A stretch of DNA of 64,000 nucleotides, from the NCBI RefSeq assembly GCF_010550245.1, contig NZ_JAAGLU010000029.1, positions 62,001-126,000 of the forward strand, read 5' to 3'. The DNA comes from Streptomyces sp. SID12501. GTDB taxonomy: Bacteria > Actinomycetota > Actinomycetes > Streptomycetales > Streptomycetaceae. Of the stretch, positions 39,960 to 48,543 are shown piece after piece (the stretch's first letter is position 1; each line of letters starts with the position of its first letter). The notes beneath the pieces are model-generated. The model ran no database searches and was not told the origin of the DNA. It saw only the letters and a list, made by a program, of their open reading frames with translations. A program made the translations under genes and the position numbers.

Positions 39960-41231
39960 CTACTGCGCGAACAACGGACTGGGATCGATGACCCGTACCT
40001 TGTCCAGCTTGCCGCCGGACATCGTGCCGGTGATCACCTTCGCCGAGCAGGCCGCCTTCATCCCCGGTACCGCCGCGGAGTCACAGGTGAAGGTGGAGCC
40101 GTGGCCCACGGGCAACACGACGTCCTTGGCCGAGCTGATGGCCGCGGCGATCGTCCTGGGCGTGACCTCGCCGGTCAGGCCGTGCAGCGCGCGCACCAGG
40201 CCGAGCACACCCTGGTACCCGACGGCCGCGTATCCCTGGGTCGGTGTGTCGGGGCTGTACCGCTTCATCACCTGACGGTAGAGCTGGGCCTCGATGTGGT
40301 CGCTGGCCGGGTCGAAGCCGCTGAACACCTGCGCGCCGTCCATGCCCGCGCCCACGGCGTCGATGACCTCGGGGGCCACACACGACTGGACGAGCTCCCG
40401 CGGGGTGTCGCCGCCGAGCGTGCCGATCGCCTGGAGCACGGAGGTGCACACGGTCGACTCGCCGATGACGGCGACGGCATCGGGCTTCTTCCCCAGCGCG
40501 GCACTCACCTGAGGCGACGCGTCCGGTGTGCCCGCCGCTATCGTCACGATCTGCAGGTCGATGCCGGCCTTGGCGAAGAACGGCTTGCCGATGGCCTCCA
40601 TGCCGCTCACCGCGGCCGGTACGTCGATGACGAACGCGGCGACCTTCTTGTACCCCATTTCCTTGGAGTACGCGGCCATCGCCGTCATGTTCGCCGGGAA
40701 ACCGCCCGTCCAGGAGAAGGAGTCGGTGCTGGTGGCTTCAGCGTTGCTGGCGCCCACGGCGGTCGCCCAGGGAATGCCGGCCTGGGTCACGATCGGCACC
40801 ATGGAGTCACCCAGACCGCTGCTCGTCAGTACGACCGCGTCCACCTTCTGCTCGACCATCTGGTTCGCGCAGTCCCGTGCGGCGGCCGGTTCCTCCTTGG
40901 TCTTACAGATCACGAAGGTGATCGGTCTGCCCGCGATCCCGCCGAGGTTGTCATTGGCGTACTTCCGGGCCGCTTCCGCGGCCTCCCTGTTCTCGGGCTG
41001 GCTGGTACTGGCGCCGCCCTCATTGGTGATCAGGCCGATCCTCACCGGCTCGCCGGTGGCTTTCTTGCCCGGGAACGCGCTCGCCAGCGCGGCTGGTACC
41101 TGCGTGCTGTCCGTGGTGGTGACGTCACCACCACCGCCTCCGCATCCTGCCAGCAGGACCGCGCTCGAAATCAGCGCGACCGACACCCGTGACCGGGGCG
41201 AGGAGAAGACCGGTCTGACCCACTCATTCAT
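39960..41231 (-). CDS. ABC transporter substrate-binding lipoprotein (HAAT family)
   Basis: 423 residues from ATG 41231 (GGGAAG upstream). A lipoprotein signal ends at VLLAGC, so it is anchored to the outer face of the membrane. The mature part is a type I periplasmic-binding fold: IGLITNEGG, then EAARKYANDNLGGIAGRPI, VLTSSGLGDSMVP, and a hinge near FVIDVPAAV, the layout of LivJ-like and amide-binding receptors. Cysteines in FVICKTKEEPAAARDCANQM may form a disulphide. It is first in the operon, 30 bp before the fused permease-ATPase gene. The ligand is unknown. Confidence 0.9.
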   Translation of the reverse strand: MNEWVRPVFSSPRSRVSVALISSAVLLAGCGGGGGDVTTTDSTQVPAALASAFPGKKATGEPVRIGLITNEGGASTSQPENREAAEAARKYANDNLGGIAGRPITFVICKTKEEPAAARDCANQMVEQKVDAVVLTSSGLGDSMVPIVTQAGIPWATAVGASNAEATSTDSFSWTGGFPANMTAMAAYSKEMGYKKVAAFVIDVPAAVSGMEAIGKPFFAKAGIDLQIVTIAAGTPDASPQVSAALGKKPDAVAVIGESTVCTSVLQAIGTLGGDTPRELVQSCVAPEVIDAVGAGMDGAQVFSGFDPASDHIEAQLYRQVMKRYSPDTPTQGYAAVGYQGVLGLVRALHGLTGEVTPRTIAAAISSAKDVVLPVGHGSTFTCDSAAVPGMKAACSAKVITGTMSGGKLDKVRVIDPSPLFAQ

Positions 41232-41633
41232 GTCGCTTCCCAAAGTTTCGGCGAGTGTCCGGCACTCGTTGCGATCAGTGGTCGGTAGCGCACCGGGCCG
41301 GAGCCGTGGCTGCGCTGCCGTCTGAGAATGTGAAGAGAGAAAGCCGCAAACGGATTTCGAATGGCACGTAGGCAGGGCGGCGCGGCAAACCATGCCGACC
41401 GGCGTGGCAGGGACCTCACGACCGGCGATCGGGGTGACCCGCCGGCACGGAACAGGTCATCCGATCCTCTCGATCGGAAACGGGTGCGCGGCAAGGGGCC
41501 GGCCATTGTCGTCGAGCCCGAACACGTCCGGTCCCGTTGCCGCGCACCGCTTGTGCCCGGGGCGCAGTTGCGTGTCAAGGGCGATCTTCATCGAATCTGT
41601 GGCTCTCTCGGGGAGCCACAGCGTCGAGGTTCA
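41232..41633. promoter_or_regulatory. Upstream region of the transporter operon
   Basis: About 400 bp holding the promoter of the minus-strand ABC operon and the hairpin at 41597-41621. Its reading frames lack coding bias. No operator of the TTCC-N7-GGAA type was seen here, so the transporter is not obviously in the gcl/hyi regulon. Confidence 0.4.
41597..41621 (-). terminator. Hairpin after the small minus-strand ORF
   Basis: CTGTGGCTC and GAGCCACAG pair perfectly (9 bp, 7-nt loop), 12 nt beyond the stop of the ORF ending at 41634. This supports that ORF as a real transcription unit. Confidence 0.55.
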
Positions 41634-42041
41634 TCAGCCCGTCATGGCTGCGGTCAATAACTTCGAGAGGGCGCCCATTTCTGCCGCAGTGTCCCGGCAG
41701 GTCGCCAGATCCTGGCGGAGGAACGGCGTGACAGCGTAGGCGCGGCACGCGGATCCGCCGCGGGCGACGATGCGCCGCCCCGTGGTGTTCCCGCCGCTTC
41801 TGACTGTGGGGACCTCGAACAAGGTGCTCTCCTCGACACCCATCACGCGGCCTGTCGCAAGCACTCGCGACATCGACTGCGTGATCGCCGGCCTCTGCCC
41901 GCCGCGTGTGCGGGCGGACCTGGGGCCGACCGCCGGTAACCGCTCCGCCATCGGCTCACCGGTCCGCCCGGCGTCGAGTAGCCCAATCGTTCCGGCAGCA
42001 CTCGAACCCGAGGCCACGTCGCCACCTGGCAGTGCGCTCAT
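41634..42041 (-). CDS. Small unidentified protein with two TTA codons
   Basis: 135 residues from ATG 42041, which has AAGGAG five nt upstream, an excellent ribosome binding site. A hairpin follows the stop. Codon bias is good in the second half and poorer at the start. Two leucines are encoded by TTA (in ERLP and SKLL), the rare codon read by the bldA tRNA, so translation might depend on developmental stage if the gene is real. No domain was recognised; the C-terminal third looks helical (FLRQDLATCRDTAAEMGALSKLL). It could also be a decaying fragment. Confidence 0.4.
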   Translation of the reverse strand: MSALPGGDVASGSSAAGTIGLLDAGRTGEPMAERLPAVGPRSARTRGGQRPAITQSMSRVLATGRVMGVEESTLFEVPTVRSGGNTTGRRIVARGGSACRAYAVTPFLRQDLATCRDTAAEMGALSKLLTAAMTG

Positions 42042-42919
42042 CTCCGCTCCTTCGCGACAAGATGCTGACCCCGCAGGCCGATGTCGCACTTTCCACGCAC
42101 AACTGGCTGCAATGCAGAAGAGTATACGTAATTGAAGTCTGGCGGAACCCGTCGCGCAGCCCCTGAAATGCCCCGTGCGGCCCCTGGCTGTTGATGTCAG
42201 GCCCTCATTCCGCACGTCGCTGCCGCTGTCATGGCCTGGTCGGCAGCACCGCAGCAACGGGATGCATCTGAAAGCCGCATGTCAGTGGGCTGCTGGGGAA
42301 CAGCCGAATGATCGGGACCCTCAACCGGTGAGCGGTGCACGCAGGGTCGGTCAAAGGTTCGAGCCCGGAGGTGCGGTCGAGGGGCGCGCCTCGGTTGCTG
42401 CCGATGGTGGCGATCCCCATGTGCGGACAGCGCTCGTGCTCGAAATGAGGGGCCGGAATCCATTCGGCCAGTCATGGGAAGCCGTAGGCGCAACGACTGG
42501 ACGGGGCGTCCCGTCGGGCTGCCTCGGCATGTGCGAAGGAATGGAGCGCAGGTCGGTCTCGCCGATGACCGGCTTCCTGCGGCTGCATGCCCGTCGGCTT
42601 CCGCGGCGGGAACCTGCGGGAACCTGCGGGCGCCGCCGCTGCCGTCCGGCTGCCGCAGAGAGTTGGTTCGTGGAGCCGTCCTCGGTGAGCCCCGCTCGCG
42701 AGATCACGCCTGAGTGAGGTACTTGTCCACAACTACCTGAACCGCGAGAAGCAGGCCCGACGGGCCAGGGGTGGCGATCGTTGTTACCCAGAGTTTTCAA
42801 CAAAGTGTTGACGTCTCCTCGCCGGAAGGCGTTAGCTGTGCGCAGCCAGCCCTGAGTGCGTCCAGCACGCACCCCAGTACCCCAGTACCCCAGCACGCCC
42901 AAGGCCACGGAGGTCTGCC
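42042..42919. other. Gene-poor 0.9-kb stretch upstream of the uricase operon
   Basis: No frame shows sustained third-position GC bias. The piece around 42720-42780 reads as a short coding-like stretch (VLVHNYLNREKQARRARGG), perhaps a relic of a lost gene. Near its right end lie the dyad at 42797-42811 and a promoter-like TTGACG, then three CCCCAGTA units at 42874-42898. It probably holds the promoter of the uraD operon. Confidence 0.45.
42797..42813 (+). promoter_or_regulatory. Palindromic operator overlapping a -35 box before uraD
   Basis: TCAACAAAGTGTTGA (42797-42811) is a perfect 6-3-6 palindrome. Its right arm runs into TTGACG (42808-42813), a good -35, with a fair -10 TTAGCT 18 bp on. 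A regulator bound here would occlude the promoter of the uraD-uraH-uricase operon. The site differs from the TTCC-N7-GGAA type. Confidence 0.5.
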
Positions 42920-43432
42920 GTGACGTCGAGTACGACCCCTGGCGGCCTCGCCCGGTTCAACGCCCTGGCGGAGTCCACGGCCCGCGCCGCCCTTCACGAG
43001 GTCTGTGCCTCGACCGCCTGGGGGCGGCACCTGCTCGCGAAGCGCCCGTACGCCACCACCGAGGACCTGTACACGGCGAGCGACGCGGCGACGGCCGAGC
43101 TGACCGCCGACGACCTCGCCGAGGCGATGGCCGGGCACCCGCCCATCGGCCGTCCCGAGCCCGGTGATCCGACCTCCGCCCGCGAACAGCGCGGCATGGC
43201 CGGCGCCTCCGAGGATCTGAAGGCGGAGATGCTCGAACTGAACCTCGCCTACCAGGAGCGGTTCGGCCATGTCTTCCTGATCTGCGCGACCGGCCGGACC
43301 GGTGAGCAGATGCGCGACGCGGTTCGGGAACGGATCGGGAACACGCCGGAGCGGGAGCGGGAGATCGTCCGCACCGAACTGGGGAAGATCAACCGCATCC
43401 GGCTCGGCAACCTCGTACAGGAAGAGCACTGA
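42920..43432 (+). CDS. uraD: OHCU decarboxylase
   Basis: 170 residues, GTG start with GGAGG six nt upstream. It decarboxylates 2-oxo-4-hydroxy-4-carboxy-5-ureidoimidazoline to S-allantoin, the last step after uricase and UraH. The catalytic His lies in AGHPPIG, and the family motif AYQERFGHVFLICATG with Glu and Arg is present; TELGKINRIRL is the usual C-terminal helix. First of a four-gene operon (uraD, uraH, uricase, deaminase) with gaps of 5 to 31 bp. Confidence 0.93.
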   Translation: MTSSTTPGGLARFNALAESTARAALHEVCASTAWGRHLLAKRPYATTEDLYTASDAATAELTADDLAEAMAGHPPIGRPEPGDPTSAREQRGMAGASEDLKAEMLELNLAYQERFGHVFLICATGRTGEQMRDAVRERIGNTPEREREIVRTELGKINRIRLGNLVQEEH

Positions 43433-43437
43433 CAGAC

Positions 43438-43863
43438 ATGAGTACCGGCAGCACGGAAACCGCCGACCCCAGCGCCTTCGTCGCCTCCGTGTCCACGCAC
43501 ATCCTGGACACCAGCGTCGGCCGGCCCGCCGCGGGCGTCGCCGTGCGGCTCGCCGCGCGCAGCGGGCGCGAAGCGGACTGGCGGGCACTGGGCGACAGCG
43601 CGACGGACGCCGACGGGCGGTGCAAGGACCTGCCGGCGCTGCCGGAGGGCACGACCCATGTGCGGCTCGATTTCGAGGTCGAGCCGTACCTGGAGAAGAA
43701 GCAGGCCGATGCGCAGCAGGACGCCCCCGCGAACCGGGACAGCGTTGCGGCGGGAGCGTTCTTCCCGGAGGTGGCGATCACGTTCGCCGTCGTGCCGGGC
43801 GAGCACTACCACGTACCGCTGCTGCTCAACCCGTTCGGCTACTCCGTATACCGAGGGAGCTAG
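43438..43863 (+). CDS. uraH: 5-hydroxyisourate hydrolase
   Basis: 141 residues. A transthyretin-like beta sandwich that opens the ring of 5-hydroxyisourate. The family signatures are visible: VSTHILDTSVGRPAAGVAVRL at the N terminus (read as two parts, STHILD and GRPAAG), a His in EHYHVPLLLNPFGYSVYRGS and the diagnostic C-terminal YRGS. The stretch after DFEVEPYLEKKQ (about 15 residues, AQQDAPANRDSVAAG) is longer than in the shortest homologues. It starts 5 bp after uraD and ends 7 bp before uricase. Confidence 0.92.
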   Translation: MSTGSTETADPSAFVASVSTHILDTSVGRPAAGVAVRLAARSGREADWRALGDSATDADGRCKDLPALPEGTTHVRLDFEVEPYLEKKQADAQQDAPANRDSVAAGAFFPEVAITFAVVPGEHYHVPLLLNPFGYSVYRGS

Positions 43864-43870
43864 CAGCACC

Positions 43871-44791
43871 ATGACCGATTCAGCAGGCAAGGCCCGCCCC
43901 GTCTTTCTCGGGCAGAACCAGTACGGCAAGGCCGAGAACCGCGTCGTGCGCGTCACCCGCGACGGCGCCACCCACCACGTCAAGGATCTCAACGTCTCGG
44001 TGTCGCTCTCCGGCGACATGGACGAGGTCCACCTCTCCGGCTCGAACGCGAACGTCCTGCCGACGGACACCACCAAGAACACGGTGTACGCCTTCGCCAA
44101 GGAGCACGGCATCGACTCGGCCGAGCAGTTCGGCATCCATCTGGCCCGGCACTTCGTGACCACCCAGGAGCCGATCCTGAAGGCGCGCATCCGGATCGAG
44201 GAGTACTCCTGGGAGCGGATCGAGGCGGCGGGTGAGGGTGAGCACTCCTTCGCCCGGCAGGGCCAGGAGACCCGGCTGACCCAGATCACGTACGACGGTT
44301 CGTCGTGGGAGGTGGTCTCCGGGCTCAAGGACCTGGTCGTGATGAACACGACCGACTCCGAGTTCTGGGGCTACGTCAAGGACAAGTACACGACGCTCCC
44401 CGAGGCCTACGACCGTGTCCTGGCGACCCAGGTGTCCGCGCGCTGGCGCTTCAACTGGTCCGACGAGGAAAGGGAGATGCCCGACTGGGAGGAGTCCTAC
44501 GCGCAGACCCGCAGGCACCTGCTGTCGGCCTTCGCGGAGACCTACTCGCTCTCCCTCCAGCAGACCCTGTTCCAGATGGGTGCCCGGATCATCGAGCAGC
44601 GGGACGAGATCGACGAGGTGCGTTTCGCCCTCCCCAACAAGCATCACTTCCTGGTGGATCTGAAGCCGTTCGGGCTGAAGAACGACAATGAGGTGTACTT
44701 CGCCGCCGACCGTCCGTACGGACTGATCGAGGGCACGATCCTGCGTGACGGCGCCGAGGCGCGTATCCCCGCCGACCTCACCAACCTCTGA
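43871..44791 (+). CDS. Uricase (urate oxidase)
   Basis: 306 residues, standard length, ATG 43871. It oxidises urate with O2 to 5-hydroxyisourate and H2O2. Conserved elements: LGQNQYGKAENRVVRV with the active-site Lys, ANVLPTDTTKNTVYAFAK with the catalytic Thr, FWGYVKDKYTTLPE and the C-terminal VDLKPFGLKNDNEVY. No peroxisomal signal, as expected in a bacterium. H2O2 would need a catalase, not present in this window. Third gene in the operon. Confidence 0.95.
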   Translation: MTDSAGKARPVFLGQNQYGKAENRVVRVTRDGATHHVKDLNVSVSLSGDMDEVHLSGSNANVLPTDTTKNTVYAFAKEHGIDSAEQFGIHLARHFVTTQEPILKARIRIEEYSWERIEAAGEGEHSFARQGQETRLTQITYDGSSWEVVSGLKDLVVMNTTDSEFWGYVKDKYTTLPEAYDRVLATQVSARWRFNWSDEEREMPDWEESYAQTRRHLLSAFAETYSLSLQQTLFQMGARIIEQRDEIDEVRFALPNKHHFLVDLKPFGLKNDNEVYFAADRPYGLIEGTILRDGAEARIPADLTNL

Positions 44792-44822
44792 CGCGTAACC
44801 GGAAGTTAAGGACGGACGAACG

Positions 44823-46196
44823 ATGGTTCAGCGCATCGTCATCGAGAACTGCGCGGTCGCGACCGTGGACGCCGCCGACACCGAGTACGCGTCCGGCCAT
44901 GTGGTGATCGCCGGCAACCGCATCGAGTCGGTCGGCGCCGGAAAGGCCCCCGAGGGTCTGACGGACGTGGTCCGGCGCATCGACGCGAGCGGGCACCTCG
45001 TCACCCCCGGCCTGGTCAACACGCACCACCACTACTACCAGTGGATCACCCGGGGCCTGGCCACCGACCACAACCTCTTCGACTGGCTGGTGGCGCTGTA
45101 CCCGACGTGGGCGCGCATCGACGAGCCGATGGTGCGCGCGGCGGCGCAGGGCTCGCTGGCCATGATGGCCCGCGGTGGTGTCACGACCGCCATGGACCAC
45201 CACTACGTCTTCCCGAAGGACTCCGGCGACCTGTCCGGCGCGATCATCGGAGCGGCCCGCGAGATGGGCGTCCGCTTCACGCTCGCCCGTGGCTCGATGG
45301 ACCGCAGCGAGAAGGACGGCGGCCTGCCCCCGGACTTCGCCGTCGAGACCCTGGAGGGCGCGCTCGCCGCCACCGAGGCCACGGTCGACGAGCACCACGA
45401 CCCCTCCTTCGACGCCATGACCCAGATCGCGGTCGCCCCCTGCTCACCCTTCTCCGTCTCGACCGAACTGCTGCGCGAGGGCGCGGAGTTGGCGCGGCGC
45501 AAGGGTGTACGCCTGCACACGCACGGCTCGGAGACGGTCGAGGAGGAGCAGTTCTGCAAGGAACTGTTCGGCATGGGACCGACCGACTACTTCGAGTCCA
45601 CGGGCTGGCTCGGCGAAGACGTGTGGATGGCGCACTGCGTCCACATGAACGACTCGGACATCGCCGCCTTCGCCCGTACGAAGACGGGTGTGGCCCACTG
45701 TCCGTCCTCCAACGCCCGGCTTGCGGCTGGCATCGCGCGTGTCCCCGACATGCTGGCGGCGGGCGTCCCGGTCGGCCTCGGCGTCGACGGCACCGCGTCC
45801 AACGAGTCCGGCGAACTCCACACCGAACTGCGCAACGCCCTTCTCATCAACCGCCTCGGGGCGCACCGGGAAGCGGCTCTGAACGCCCGTCAGGCCCTGC
45901 GCCTGGGGACGTACGGCGGCGCCCAAGTGCTGGGCAGGGCAAGGGAGACAGGCTCACTGGAACCGGGCAAGCTCGCCGACCTGGTCCTCTGGAACCTGGA
46001 CACCCTGGCCCACGCGTCGATCGCCGACCCGGTCATCGCCCTCGTCCTCGGCGCGGCGGCACCGGTCACCGCGTCCTTCGTGAACGGCGAACAGATCGTC
46101 GAGAACGGGCGGTTGCTGCACGTCGACGAGGACGAGATCGCCCGCTCGACGCGTGCGGAGGCCCGGCGGCTCGCCGCCATCGCGGCGCGAGCCTGA
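44823..46196 (+). CDS. 8-oxoguanine deaminase (amidohydrolase)
   Basis: 457 residues. A metal-dependent amidohydrolase with HxH-type motif in LVNTHHHYYQWITRG, the third and fourth metal ligands in HTHGSETVEEE and WMAHCVHMND, and Asp in GLGVDGTASNE. The sequence pattern matches 8-oxoguanine deaminases and their guanine/atrazine chlorohydrolase-like relatives; the product 8-oxo-xanthine is urate, the substrate of the preceding gene, which strongly supports the assignment. It is the last gene of the operon, ending in a terminator hairpin. Confidence 0.88.
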   Translation: MVQRIVIENCAVATVDAADTEYASGHVVIAGNRIESVGAGKAPEGLTDVVRRIDASGHLVTPGLVNTHHHYYQWITRGLATDHNLFDWLVALYPTWARIDEPMVRAAAQGSLAMMARGGVTTAMDHHYVFPKDSGDLSGAIIGAAREMGVRFTLARGSMDRSEKDGGLPPDFAVETLEGALAATEATVDEHHDPSFDAMTQIAVAPCSPFSVSTELLREGAELARRKGVRLHTHGSETVEEEQFCKELFGMGPTDYFESTGWLGEDVWMAHCVHMNDSDIAAFARTKTGVAHCPSSNARLAAGIARVPDMLAAGVPVGLGVDGTASNESGELHTELRNALLINRLGAHREAALNARQALRLGTYGGAQVLGRARETGSLEPGKLADLVLWNLDTLAHASIADPVIALVLGAAAPVTASFVNGEQIVENGRLLHVDEDEIARSTRAEARRLAAIAARA

Positions 46197-46246
46197 CACC
46201 GGAGGCCCTGGGCCCTGGGCCTCCGGGCCTCCGGGCCTGAATAGAC

Positions 46247-46278
46247 CTCCGGCCGAGGGGGACGGCCCTCGGCCGGAG
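46247..46278 (+). terminator. Terminator after the purine operon
   Basis: A perfect 13-bp stem (46247-46259 with 46266-46278) and a 6-nt loop, 50 nt after the deaminase stop and facing the convergent chitosanase gene. Confidence 0.75.
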
Positions 46279-46335
46279 TCCTGCCGTCGCGTGCGGCCGT
46301 CACCACCGACCGTCACCACCGACCGTCTCAGCCGG

Positions 46336-47157
46336 TCAGCCGATGTAGTAACTGTCCCCGTACACCTTCCAGTCGAGCGGCGGATCCAGGTTCAGGTTCC
46401 CCTGGTCCAGGAAGACCCGCTGGGCGGTGTCCACGCGGCTGGTGTCCGTGTGGGCCGTCTCCTGCCGCATCGCCCATTCCCGGGCGTCGAGGAAGGCGTT
46501 CAGGTACGTCGTCTCGTCGCCGCCGTCTGCCGGGGTGGCCGCGTTCGCGTGGGCCCGCGTGCGGATCCCGCCGAAACTGAGACTGTCCATGCCGGAGCCG
46601 TGCATGACCATCGCGTCGTAGTAGGCGAACTGGCCCAGCGTGCCGACGCCGTCCTTCTTGGCGCGGGCGACGGCCGGGTCGAAGTAGACGCGGTCACGCT
46701 CGTCGTCCTGGGCCCCGCGGAAGACGGACGTCTTCGCTGCCTTGCGCCAGGCGGCGGGGAAGCCCGGGTCCAGGCCGTCGTGCGAGTCCGTGCCGTCCAC
46801 CGCGCGCAGCGCGGGCAGGTAGGCGGCCAGGACGTTGTCCGGATCCCGCGCGGTGTACAGCTCGACGAGGGCCAGCATGTCGCTCGTACCGGAGCAGAAG
46901 CCGATGATCCCGGCGGTGTAGCCGCGCCCGTCGCCGATGTCCTGGATGTACTTGTACTGCGCCCGCCAGTCCAGGGACGAGTTCTCCGCGCTGCACACCA
47001 GCCGCATCGCGATGTCCTTCTTGGCCGGGTCGTCGAGCCCGCTGCCGGTCGCCTCGGTGGTCGCCCCGGACGCGATCCGCTGGGTGGTCAGGATCGCGGT
47101 GGCGCCGAGGGCGGCCAACAACGTACGACGGGCGGCGGCTCTGTGCAGCATCGGCAC
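46336..47157 (-). CDS. Secreted chitosanase, GH46
   Basis: 273 residues, GTG start after GGAG. The N terminus RRTLLAALGATAIL is a signal peptide with twin arginines, so Tat export is possible, as for known Streptomyces GH46 enzymes. The mature enzyme carries the general acid Glu in CSAENSSLDWRAQYKYI and the catalytic Asp in DIGDGRGYTAGIIGF; the rest (DERDRVYFDPAV, GQFAYYDAMVMHG, GGDETTYLNAFLDAR) aligns with the CsnN174 type throughout. It hydrolyses beta-1,4 glucosamine polymers outside the cell. No CsnR-type operator could be identified with confidence. Confidence 0.95.
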   Translation of the reverse strand: MPMLHRAAARRTLLAALGATAILTTQRIASGATTEATGSGLDDPAKKDIAMRLVCSAENSSLDWRAQYKYIQDIGDGRGYTAGIIGFCSGTSDMLALVELYTARDPDNVLAAYLPALRAVDGTDSHDGLDPGFPAAWRKAAKTSVFRGAQDDERDRVYFDPAVARAKKDGVGTLGQFAYYDAMVMHGSGMDSLSFGGIRTRAHANAATPADGGDETTYLNAFLDAREWAMRQETAHTDTSRVDTAQRVFLDQGNLNLDPPLDWKVYGDSYYIG

Positions 47158-47254
47158 GGGATCTCCAAGAAGGGCGCGGCAAGAAGAGGTCGAGAGTCGC
47201 GCACCAAGTTGGGAATGCCGTGGGGTGACGGTAGGAGGTCGCTGTGAGTACCGG

Positions 47255-47677
47255 TCAGAGTCCGAACAGCCGCGGCTCCGACGCCAGTGCGCGGAAGTAC
47301 TCCTTCGGGTCCGTGACGAGCTTGCGCGCCTTGAGGTCCATCAGCCCGCCGACCGCCGTGATCTCGGCGCAGACCGTGCCGTCGGCCTTGCGGATCGTCT
47401 GCCGGATACGGAATGTCTTGCCCTCGCCCCAGACGAAGTCGCAGGTCACCTCGACCTCGTCGCCGGCGAGCAACTCGCGCTGATAGCGGATGGTGGTCTC
47501 CAGGGCCACCGGACCCACGCCCTTGGACGTCAGCCCCGCCTGGCTGATGCCCGCCGCGTGGAGTAACGCCCAGCGGGCGTGCTCCGCGTAGTTGAGGTAC
47601 ACGCTCTGGTTGAGGTGTCCCTGCACATCGGTCTCGTACCCGCGCACGGTCACCGGCACGGAAAACGGTTCGGCCAC
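47255..47677 (-). CDS. Acyl-CoA thioesterase (hot-dog fold)
   Basis: 140 residues from GTG 47677, which has AAGGGG a few nt upstream; the frame is open 15 codons further. The hot-dog pattern of the 4-hydroxybenzoyl-CoA thioesterase/YbgC group is clear: VRGYETDVQGHLNQSVYLNYAEHARW, in which the Asp and following Gly-His are catalytic (quoted in two parts: YETDVQGHLN and YLNYAEHARW). It hydrolyses an acyl-CoA of unknown chain. It stands alone between the chitosanase and a hypothetical gene. Confidence 0.88.
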   Translation of the reverse strand: MAEPFSVPVTVRGYETDVQGHLNQSVYLNYAEHARWALLHAAGISQAGLTSKGVGPVALETTIRYQRELLAGDEVEVTCDFVWGEGKTFRIRQTIRKADGTVCAEITAVGGLMDLKARKLVTDPKEYFRALASEPRLFGL

Positions 47678-47792
47678 GACTTCCCCTTCACGACGGCTCG
47701 ACTTCAGACTTCGCGACTTCACGGCGAACAGGACGGGGCAAGGGTACTGAGCGGTTGCTCACTGCCGTCAACTGCCTTGGCGCACAAGGTCG

Positions 47793-48452
47793 TTACGTCC
47801 GTCGGGGCGACGCCAGCAGATAGCGCGTGCCGGTACGCGGCTCGGTGTACTCGCCGACCTGCCAGCCGGCCTTCTCCAGGGTGGCCGCACAGGCCCGCAG
47901 CGCGTCGCCGTCGGGCTCGCGCACGGCGACGGCCTCCGGCTGCGGGGTCGCCCGCACCCGGTAGCCACCACTGGCCCCGCCCCCGCCCCCGCTCCCGTCC
48001 TCGGGCCGGTGGCCGGCCGCCTCCAGCGCCAACGCGGCGGCCTGCACCAGATGCGTACGCTCCCAACCGCACGGACGGTCCATGGCTCCGTCCGTATTGG
48101 TCATCCGGCGCAGCTCCAGCAGCCCCGTCCAGGCACTGTGCACCTCACGCGTCCGGGCGGCCCCGGCGGCCGGTGTCTCCGTCTCGCCGCCCACCCGCGC
48201 GGCGAACACTCCGGTGGTCCCGGAAGCAGGGGGAGCCGCGGGAGCGGCAGGCGTGTCCGCGGGCTGCGCTTCCTCCCGTATGCGATGGCCCGTCGGTGTC
48301 AGGAAGTGGTCGTGCGGTGGCCGCGGGTGCCGGAAGGCGAGCCCCCGCGCGACCAGCGCGGCGAGCTGGAACTCCGTTCCCCGCAGCCGTCCCGTGACGG
48401 GCTCGGCGGCGCCGATGACGCGTCGCTGGGCGGCGGTCGGCGGTCGTGTCAT
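47793..48452 (-). CDS. Conserved hypothetical protein, N-terminal HTH-like region
   Basis: 219 residues, not recognised. The first 60 residues (TAAQRRVIGAAEP, ATEFQ-like, LVARGLAFRH, TPTGHRIREE) resemble a winged-helix fragment. A low-complexity Ala/Pro linker follows, and the C-terminal part ends with an alpha-beta segment (LRACAATLEKAGWQVGEYTEPRTGTRYLLASPRR). A Gly-rich stretch (GSGGGGGASGG) interrupts it. Codon bias is clearly coding. It is on the same strand as the HAD gene upstream, 91 bp away. Confidence 0.7.
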   Translation of the reverse strand: MTRPPTAAQRRVIGAAEPVTGRLRGTEFQLAALVARGLAFRHPRPPHDHFLTPTGHRIREEAQPADTPAAPAAPPASGTTGVFAARVGGETETPAAGAARTREVHSAWTGLLELRRMTNTDGAMDRPCGWERTHLVQAAALALEAAGHRPEDGSGGGGGASGGYRVRATPQPEAVAVREPDGDALRACAATLEKAGWQVGEYTEPRTGTRYLLASPRRT

Positions 48453-48543
48453 GGCGCACTCCTCCCCGGTCGTCGGCCGATGCGGGCGCGGGCGATCGGT
48501 CGGTCAGCCGTTCGCCCGGTCGATTCGAGCCGTTCCTCGAAGA

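Noticed and set aside
42340..42380. T-arm-like GGTTCGAGCCC suggesting a tRNA
   Set aside because: No matching acceptor stem, anticodon arm or D arm could be folded around it.
42351..42908. A 185-codon minus-strand frame upstream of uraD
   Set aside because: Codon third positions are not GC-biased, composition is Arg/Ser-rich and there is no ribosome binding site; it overlaps the likely uraD promoter.
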